Shown here in pieces: positions 4,158-8,863 of a stretch of DNA of 8,863 nt (the stretch's first letter is position 1; every line of letters begins with the position of its first letter). The stretch covers positions 1 through 8,863 of the forward strand of contig JAGLIS010000057.1 in NCBI GenBank assembly GCA_023142835.1, given 5' to 3'. The notes under the pieces were generated by a model that had not been told where the DNA came from, ran no database searches, and saw only the letters and a list, made by a program, of their open reading frames with translations. This DNA is from Candidatus Pacearchaeota archaeon. GTDB taxonomy: Archaea; Nanobdellota; Nanobdellia; Pacearchaeales; GW2011-AR1. Position numbers and translations under genes: made by a program.

Positions 4158-5036
4158 TCATTTTACAAAAGATGATGTAGAAGAAATCTTATCTAAAATA
4201 TCCTGAAAAACTCGGACAAATTTTTTATCATAAGTGACAATTGGAGTTAGATTAACCAATGCTTCTACGAATTTTTTATCATAAGGGAGTTTTCCTAATA
4301 AGGGGATCTTATTTTCTTGCATGAACTCTTCGATTTTTTTGCTGAAGTCTTTGTTTAAATCATATTTGTTTATTATAATCCCGTAAGGAATTCCAAAGTG
4401 TTGGACAATTTGCAGAGCTCTTTTCAAATCGCTTAGTGCAGAGGGATTCGGTTCGGTAACAGCGACGACATAATCCGAACCCTGAACTGAGGCGATAACG
4501 GGACAGCCAATTCCTGCAGCAGAATCTAAAACCATTATATCTTTATTTTTTGTTTCGGCTAATTTTTTAACTTCATTGACTACTTTTCCACTTCCACTTT
4601 CCCCCATTTTTAATTGTCCAAAAACTAAAGGAAAATTATAATTTGTTTCTGCTTCACCAATAGTGGCATTTTTTACTTCTTTTAATTCTATTCCATGAGG
4701 ACATAAAAGTTGGCACGCCCCACAACCTTCACATAAAAATTTATTTATTTCGGGCAGGCTCTTTTTTTCATTCCAAGAAATAGCAGAAAAGGTACACACA
4801 TCTACGAGACTTTTACAATCTTTTGCTCTTTCATTTACAAATGCTTTTTCATTTGTGGATATTTCTTTTTGATTTTTTAAATTTTTAACTCCAAGGACTA
4901 ATGCTAAATTAGAAGCATCTACATCACAGTCAACAGCGACTATTTTTTCTTTTTTGGCTAACAGAACTGCCAGCGAGGCTGTTATCGAGCTTTTTCCTAC
5001 ACCTCCTTTTCCTGATAAGATTGTTATTGTTTTCAT
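4158..5036 (-). CDS. MinD/Mrp-superfamily P-loop ATPase with inserted ferredoxin domain
   Basis: The 292-residue protein is of the type grouped as MinD-superfamily ATPases with a ferredoxin domain, common in anaerobic archaea. It has the deviant Walker A KGGVGKSS (10-17), a switch region DCDVDASNLAL (36-46), Walker B DIMVLDSAAGIG (166-177) and NKYD (223-226) at the base-recognition position. The insert (about 73-115) carries CEGCGACQLLCP with Cys102, 105, 108 and 112. The first ferredoxin motif, normally four cysteines, keeps only Cys74 and Cys81. One [4Fe-4S] cluster is therefore plausible and two are doubtful. Family members are thought to act in iron-sulfur or cofactor assembly, but the target is unknown. 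It is the last gene of the operon, overlapping the CrtC-like gene by 4 nt (ATGA). Such ATPases often occur as adjacent pairs; here the partner survives only as the fusion at 7355-7624. Confidence 0.88.
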   Translation of the reverse strand: MKTITILSGKGGVGKSSITASLAVLLAKKEKIVAVDCDVDASNLALVLGVKNLKNQKEISTNEKAFVNERAKDCKSLVDVCTFSAISWNEKKSLPEINKFLCEGCGACQLLCPHGIELKEVKNATIGEAETNYNFPLVFGQLKMGESGSGKVVNEVKKLAETKNKDIMVLDSAAGIGCPVIASVQGSDYVVAVTEPNPSALSDLKRALQIVQHFGIPYGIIINKYDLNKDFSKKIEEFMQENKIPLLGKLPYDKKFVEALVNLTPIVTYDKKFVRVFQDILDKISSTSSFVK

Positions 5037-5038
5037 TT
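4941..5038 (-). repeat. Copy A of a ~98-bp direct repeat: 5' end of the intact MinD gene
   Basis: It is aligned without gaps to 7529-7626 with five differences, all transitions. It covers the first 32 or so codons and two bases before the ATG. The copies are 2588 bp apart in the same orientation and bracket the lipid-related cassette. Confidence 0.85.
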
Positions 5039-6103
5039 TAAATCAAGTTTATCAACCCTCTTCTTTAGGAGTTTCCATGAAAGATTTAGAGTTTTCGAGA
5101 TTTCCTCCTTTAGGAATTTCACCTTGGTATAATCTGAAGAATAACCTACCAACTCCATAAATCCGTTCCCTTTGACTTTTTTACCTTCCTTAGTTCCCGC
5201 CACACTTAAAGGTCCTTCCCAATAATTAATTGTTCCAAAATTTACTTCCTGATTATTAATTAACGATTCAACTTTCAAGGTAATATTTTCCTCAGGGATT
5301 TTAATTTCCCAAGAAAGAGGATATATCGTCCCTGTTTTTTTGCTCTTCCACGTTCTCCCAAGGGATTTAAATTCAACCTTAGAAAAATGTTTTTGTTTAC
5401 TATTGGGATAGGAGATACTAGCAAGATAGGTTTTGCTCTTTCCGTTATCATATTCAAAACAGACCATCTCTAGGCTGTTATTGAGTTGTATTGAGAACCA
5501 GGTCCATACGTTCCCTTTTTCCCTGTAAGGAACATCTGCCCATTGATGGTCCATCCATGACTTTCCTGTAACCTCTACCCAACTATCTTTTATCTTTATC
5601 TTGCCCTTAGTCTGCAGATTAGTCAGAGAATAGTAATATGTTTTTTCGGGTTTTAGATCTATAAATCCTTTGCCACCCTCCAACAACGGTTTCTTTGTAG
5701 CGGATAATATTAAATCTATATCTTTTGTTTTAATGTGATACTTAAATTTTCCAATACTTTCGATTACATAATTAGTATACCCTTCTAACGAAGGGTTAGT
5801 ATAATTAATAAAAAGGGGAGTTTTCGAAAAACTATCTACGGAGGGGATTGAAATTAGATTAACTTCAGGAAAAAATTTATTGTTCTTAATGTCTGATAAA
5901 AGTGAATGGGAAAAATAAGATGTTTTAAAGGGGGATTTCAAGAATGGGATTTTTATACGATTTACATCTACCTTGAACAGGCAATCCATGAAGGCGTATT
6001 TGTTCCCTTTTTTATCTTTTAAATTCCCATTAAAATACCACCATTCAATTATGCTATTGTGTGCAGATTCATCTTTTGGAAATTTTATTTTTTTGTATCT
6101 CAT
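5033..6103 (-). CDS. CrtC/AttH-type lipocalin-like protein (carotenoid 1,2-hydratase family)
   Basis: The 356-residue protein carries the hallmarks of the AttH/CrtC superfamily, which includes carotenoid 1,2-hydratases and predicted secreted hydrolases. These are DESAHNSIIEWWYFNGNL (11-28), GKSWMDHQW (180-188), YWEGPLSVAG (294-303) and GFMELVGY (314-321). The domain pair should form two lipocalin-like barrels, N-terminal up to about 180 and C-terminal beyond. Its substrate is probably hydrophobic, such as an isoprenoid or fatty acyl compound, but it cannot be named. Many relatives are exported; this one starts directly with the fold and has no signal peptide, so it is likely cytoplasmic unless the start is wrong. 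It overlaps the patatin gene and the MinD gene by 4 nt each. A purine run, GAGGAAAAAGGAAA, precedes its ATG. No carotenoid gene is visible nearby. Confidence 0.83.
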   Translation of the reverse strand: MRYKKIKFPKDESAHNSIIEWWYFNGNLKDKKGNKYAFMDCLFKVDVNRIKIPFLKSPFKTSYFSHSLLSDIKNNKFFPEVNLISIPSVDSFSKTPLFINYTNPSLEGYTNYVIESIGKFKYHIKTKDIDLILSATKKPLLEGGKGFIDLKPEKTYYYSLTNLQTKGKIKIKDSWVEVTGKSWMDHQWADVPYREKGNVWTWFSIQLNNSLEMVCFEYDNGKSKTYLASISYPNSKQKHFSKVEFKSLGRTWKSKKTGTIYPLSWEIKIPEENITLKVESLINNQEVNFGTINYWEGPLSVAGTKEGKKVKGNGFMELVGYSSDYTKVKFLKEEISKTLNLSWKLLKKRVDKLDLK

Positions 6104-6915
6104 TTATGTTTCCTTTTTCCTCGTTTTAATAAAGACTTAATATCAGGCAAAGCCTTTCTCGCTACCCTTTCACCTTCCTTTATAAATTTTTGAGACTTGT
6201 AGAAGTTAAAAAACATCAATTCATTTATATTTGGTTTTATAATTAATAAATTATTATCCTCTCTGTTAATATGATACTTAGTAGATTGAGTTCTAACGAT
6301 TTCATAAGATCTCATCAATGTCTGGAATATATTTGGATTTTTTAGTTTCATTTTATTCTTCATAGTTAAATCCACACCTATTATAATATCTGCCCCCATT
6401 TTTTTGACAATATCTGTCGGGGTCGGATTTATTAAACCTCCATCAACTAATAATTTTCCATTTAATCTTACTGGGGGGAAAATCCCTGGTATGCTAATAC
6501 TAGCCATTATAGCGTCTACTAATTTTCCTTTATCGATTACAACCTCTTTTCCAGACTCTAAATCCGTCGCAAGAATTTTCAATGGAATCTTGGTATCTGA
6601 AAATGTTTTATCCCCTATTAAACTCTTAATAAAATTTCGTATATTCTTTCCATAGATTAACCCTTTCTTTTGAAAATTTAAATCAGCTAATTTAATTAAA
6701 TCTTTTTTTGTTAAAGAAAAAAGAACCTTCTTCTCTTCTTTAATATTTGAATCGAGCGCATAGCAAGCTCCAATTATTGCACCTATACTGCACCCAACTA
6801 TAGAACTTACCTGAAAATTATTTTCTTCCAATACTTTTAACACCCCGATATGAGCAAATCCACTCGCGCCTCCAGATCCTAATGCAATCCCAATTTTCTG
6901 TTTGTTTTTATTCAT
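6100..6915 (-). CDS. Patatin-like phospholipase (RssA-type)
   Basis: The 271-residue protein is a patatin-fold acyl hydrolase expected to cleave acyl esters of lipids with a Ser-Asp dyad. The glycine-rich oxyanion loop is GSGGASGFAHIG (13-24). The nucleophile elbow GCSIG (41-45) places Ser43, and the DGG motif (158-160) places Asp158. Conserved patatin features ATDLESG (116-122) and SISIPGIFPPV (139-149) lie between them, and all catalytic parts are present. The length matches the bacterial and archaeal RssA/YchK-like group. The C-terminus is strongly basic (LLKRGKRKHK), suggesting membrane-surface contact; no transmembrane helix is seen. It sits 5 nt after the hydrolase remnant and overlaps the CrtC-like gene by 4 nt. 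Archaeal lipids are ether-linked, so the substrate may be imported or host-derived acyl lipid (inference). Confidence 0.92.
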   Translation of the reverse strand: MNKNKQKIGIALGSGGASGFAHIGVLKVLEENNFQVSSIVGCSIGAIIGACYALDSNIKEEKKVLFSLTKKDLIKLADLNFQKKGLIYGKNIRNFIKSLIGDKTFSDTKIPLKILATDLESGKEVVIDKGKLVDAIMASISIPGIFPPVRLNGKLLVDGGLINPTPTDIVKKMGADIIIGVDLTMKNKMKLKNPNIFQTLMRSYEIVRTQSTKYHINREDNNLLIIKPNINELMFFNFYKSQKFIKEGERVARKALPDIKSLLKRGKRKHK

Positions 6916-6920
6916 CTTCT

Positions 6921-7358
6921 TTAAGTAGCCTCTAACTCAAAACTATTTAAATATTCTTTTGTTAATTCACCAAAAATAATTTGCGACAATTTTTTGGTTG
7001 AATTTAATAGGGGTAAATGATTAGAATCAGAAATCGTAATCAATTTAATATTCTTTTCTTTAGTCATTCGTTTTATCTTTCCATAAGGGAATACACTATC
7101 TTTTTTTCCATGAATCATGGTTATCTTTGTTTCCTCTAGTAATAATTTCTGGAAATCTTTACAAACTGGATGAAATGTTAAATGGTATATGGATACAAAA
7201 TATCCTTTGAAAGATGTGTTTTTTATATCTAAAAATATTCTTTTTACATTAAAGTCTGATGAGTTTTTATATCCATCATAATTATAGTTTATAGAATTCT
7301 TAGATAACTCTTTTTTCATTAAATTATGATATTCATCTATTATTTTTTGTTTCTTCAT
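6921..7358 (-). CDS. N-terminally truncated alpha/beta hydrolase, probably a remnant
   Basis: This 145-residue frame matches only the C-terminal part of an alpha/beta hydrolase. The strand ITMIHGKKDSVFP (79-91) carries the acid residue Asp87. The region LITISDSNHLPLLNS (106-120) carries the catalytic His114. Full-length enzymes have about 250-300 residues, with the serine elbow GxSxG in the missing N-terminal half; no such motif is present, so catalysis as it stands is unlikely. The N-terminal 60 residues may be cap-domain sequence. Its ATG overlaps the stop of the MinD fusion by 4 nt (ATGA), so it could still be translated by coupling. It looks like a casualty of the same rearrangement that damaged the MinD copy upstream. 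A stand-alone accessory role cannot be excluded. Confidence 0.68.
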   Translation of the reverse strand: MKKQKIIDEYHNLMKKELSKNSINYNYDGYKNSSDFNVKRIFLDIKNTSFKGYFVSIYHLTFHPVCKDFQKLLLEETKITMIHGKKDSVFPYGKIKRMTKEKNIKLITISDSNHLPLLNSTKKLSQIIFGELTKEYLNSFELEAT

Positions 7359-7624
7359 CTTAAACTTCCAGCAATCTCCTTAATCGCTTTATCTTTAATA
7401 ACCTTGCCTTCTGAATACGCTTCCTGAATTTTTTTACTGTATGGAATTTCAGCAATTATTTTAGAGTTAAATTTTTCGACAGTTTTTTCTATAATTTCCT
7501 TATCAACTATATCACTTCTGTTTAAAACTATCTTTTCTTTTTTAGCTAATAGAACTGCCAGCGAAGCTGTTATCGAGCTTTTTCTTACACCTCCTTTTCC
7601 TGATAAGATTGTTATTGTTTTCAT
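7355..7624 (-). pseudogene. Internally deleted MinD fusion with a broken Walker A
   Basis: This 89-codon open frame joins two MinD pieces. Residues 1-33 match the intact MinD at 4158-5036 apart from one change, Gly14 to Arg, which turns the Walker A into KGGVRKSS and should abolish nucleotide binding. After KEKIV it jumps to LNRSDIVDKE, which corresponds to the base-recognition segment (IINKYDL, about residue 221) and C-terminus of a different, ferredoxin-type MinD paralogue. About 187 codons are missing, including the ferredoxin insert and Walker B, yet the frame is kept. Its stop overlaps the hydrolase remnant by 4 nt. No good TATA box lies at the expected distance and the oxidoreductase ends 65 nt upstream, so read-through from that gene is possible. 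It is very unlikely to be an active ATPase. Confidence 0.82.
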
Positions 7625-7626
7625 TT
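7529..7626 (-). repeat. Copy B of the ~98-bp direct repeat: 5' end of the MinD fusion
   Basis: It differs from 4941-5038 at five positions (7532, 7544, 7550, 7565, 7585), all transitions; four are G:C in the intact gene and A:T here. Position 7585 causes the Gly14-to-Arg change. Confidence 0.85.
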
Positions 7627-7689
7627 TTTGACCATTGTCTTTTTTAGCTTATTCTAATTACTTCTTATCAAATCAACAGAATCGTTTTG

Positions 7690-8863
7690 TTATTCACATA
7701 ATTTGCATTTACTTAAGGCATCCTGCGCTGCCGTGATTAAAGGATAAACTGTCGGAGCAGGTGTAAGTTTTGGATGAGTTGCTACCTGCAAAGTTTCCAG
7801 TTCTATTAACGAAATTGTTTTTTGGAGTGCAAGACTGATGATATTGACTATCTCGCCTGTGGAATTTCCTCCAGCGACCTGACCTCCTAGCAGAATCCTT
7901 GATTGTTTGGAAAAGATAAGTTTAACTTTAAGTTTTTTTGCATTTGGCATTGTTTCTGGATGTTTGTCTGGACATTCTGCATTGCCAACGATAATCTCAA
8001 ATCCTTCTTTTAAAGCAGTTTTTTCTGTCAAGCCGGCAGAACCCATACACAAATCACCTACCTGTGTCGAATAAACAGCAAGGGTTCCCTTACTTTCTCT
8101 CAAAACATTATACAAATTTGCTCCTGCAATTCTTGCCTCTGTTGTCGCAGTGGAGGCAAGCATAATATTAGTGCTCTTTCTTGTAAAAAAATCTTTTTTT
8201 TCTGCGCAATCGCCTATTGCAAATATGTCCGATTTGGAAGTCCTCATACATTCATCAACCATTATTCCTCCACCCTTTCCGATACTCAAACCGGCTTTTT
8301 TAGCTATTGAAGAATTAGAAATTGCGCCAATACCTAATATAACTATTTGGGCAGAAACTTCGCTGTTGTCGGAAAGTTTAACTGATTCTACTCTTTCACC
8401 ACCATTGTATTTCTCAACTTTCTTTCCCATAATTACATTGACACCATTCTTAACAAGTTTTTCTTTCGCTAATTCCGAAAATTCGCTGTCAAATGAATTT
8501 GAAAGTATTTCGGGCATCATCTCCACAAGAGAGACATTCACGCCATTGAGTTTGGAAAGCTCATCTGCAAATTCAACACCTATGAATCCACCACCAATAA
8601 TGACAATATTTTTGGCTTTGTAAACCTCCTTTTTTAAATTTTCCAAATGATTCATTTCCTTGTGTACAGAATATATGCCTTTCTTTTCATGTCCGTCTAT
8701 TGGCGGAATAATCGGATCTGAACCCGTAGCAAGAATGAGTCTTTCATATTCAAATTCTTCATTAGCTTTTGTCCGTATCTTTTTATCTTCTGCATTTATG
8801 TCAGTAACTTCATCGACTTTCACATCTATATTATTTTTTTCCAACGATGCATTTCCAAAAGCA
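7690..8863 (-). CDS. FAD/NAD(P)-dependent pyridine nucleotide-disulfide oxidoreductase (NADH oxidase/CoA-disulfide reductase-like), 5' end cut off
   Basis: The frame is open to the window edge, where it reads AFGNASLEKNNID, so the true start lies outside; about 390 residues are visible. It contains ATGSDPIIPP (coordinates 8730-8701) from the FAD domain, the NAD(P)-binding Rossmann loop IIGGGFIGVEF (8601-8569) and the second FAD motif IFAIGDCAE (8226-8200). A dimerisation domain follows, ending in ATHPKLTPAPTVYP. It should be a flavoprotein using NAD(P)H to reduce a disulfide, oxygen or a small redox carrier. The N-terminal active-site cysteine region is out of view, so the exact type is open. 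The C-terminus ends CKLCE, a Cys-x-x-Cys tail that could bind metal or act as a redox pair. It lies 65 nt upstream of the MinD fusion on the same strand and may be co-transcribed with that operon. Confidence 0.87.
   Translation of the reverse strand, partial: AFGNASLEKNNIDVKVDEVTDINAEDKKIRTKANEEFEYERLILATGSDPIIPPIDGHEKKGIYSVHKEMNHLENLKKEVYKAKNIVIIGGGFIGVEFADELSKLNGVNVSLVEMMPEILSNSFDSEFSELAKEKLVKNGVNVIMGKKVEKYNGGERVESVKLSDNSEVSAQIVILGIGAISNSSIAKKAGLSIGKGGGIMVDECMRTSKSDIFAIGDCAEKKDFFTRKSTNIMLASTATTEARIAGANLYNVLRESKGTLAVYSTQVGDLCMGSAGLTEKTALKEGFEIIVGNAECPDKHPETMPNAKKLKVKLIFSKQSRILLGGQVAGGNSTGEIVNIISLALQKTISLIELETLQVATHPKLTPAPTVYPLITAAQDALSKCKLCE

Noticed and set aside
4954..5160. Plus-strand frame over the MinD/CrtC junction
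   Set aside because: It is antisense to two recognised genes and has no motif.
8150..8623. Long plus-strand frame of 157 codons
   Set aside because: It is antisense to the well-supported FAD oxidoreductase and its translation is a Ser/Pro/Leu-rich mirror of that coding sequence.

Overview
The window looks like a piece of a low-GC archaeal genome, most likely a DPANN-type (Woesearchaeota/Pacearchaeota-like) organism. The lineage is inferred, not shown. The evidence is as follows. Five monocistronic genes have a TATA-like box centred about 26 nt before their start codon, the geometry of leaderless archaeal transcripts. The chaperone genes dnaK and grpE sit beside a winged-helix regulator. There is also an archaeal-style MinD-family ATPase carrying a ferredoxin insert.

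Layout. (1) 1-917: the first codons of dnaK and a complete grpE on the minus strand, facing away from a winged-helix regulator on the plus strand. The 70-nt divergent promoter between them carries three copies of a TTGTTGA half-site. (2) 918-4157: an accessory stretch of small monocistronic genes (a GNAT acetyltransferase, a two-helix membrane protein, a small HExxH protein and an 88-residue orphan). They are separated by long gaps full of degenerate direct repeats, inverted repeats and mini-hairpins. A copy of the regulator's 3' end recurs 1582 bp downstream. (3) 4158-7624: a tightly packed minus-strand operon whose genes overlap by 4 nt or lie 5 nt apart. In transcription order it holds a deleted MinD fusion, a truncated alpha/beta hydrolase, a patatin-like phospholipase, a CrtC/AttH lipocalin-like protein and an intact ferredoxin-containing MinD ATPase. 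(4) 7690-8863: the C-terminal five-sixths or so of an FAD/NAD(P)-dependent disulfide-type oxidoreductase on the same strand, running off the window.

How the parts may work together. The dnaK-grpE pair and its divergent regulator look like a heat-shock module with shared operators. The patatin, AttH/CrtC and hydrolase genes form a lipid-handling cassette. They are bracketed by two copies of the same MinD 5' end: about 98 bp with 5 differences, 2588 bp apart. The upstream MinD copy has lost about 187 codons in frame and carries a Walker-A Gly-to-Arg change. The cassette may therefore have come to lie between MinD genes through duplication and deletion. No function can be given for the membrane protein, the 88-residue protein or the intergenic repeats.
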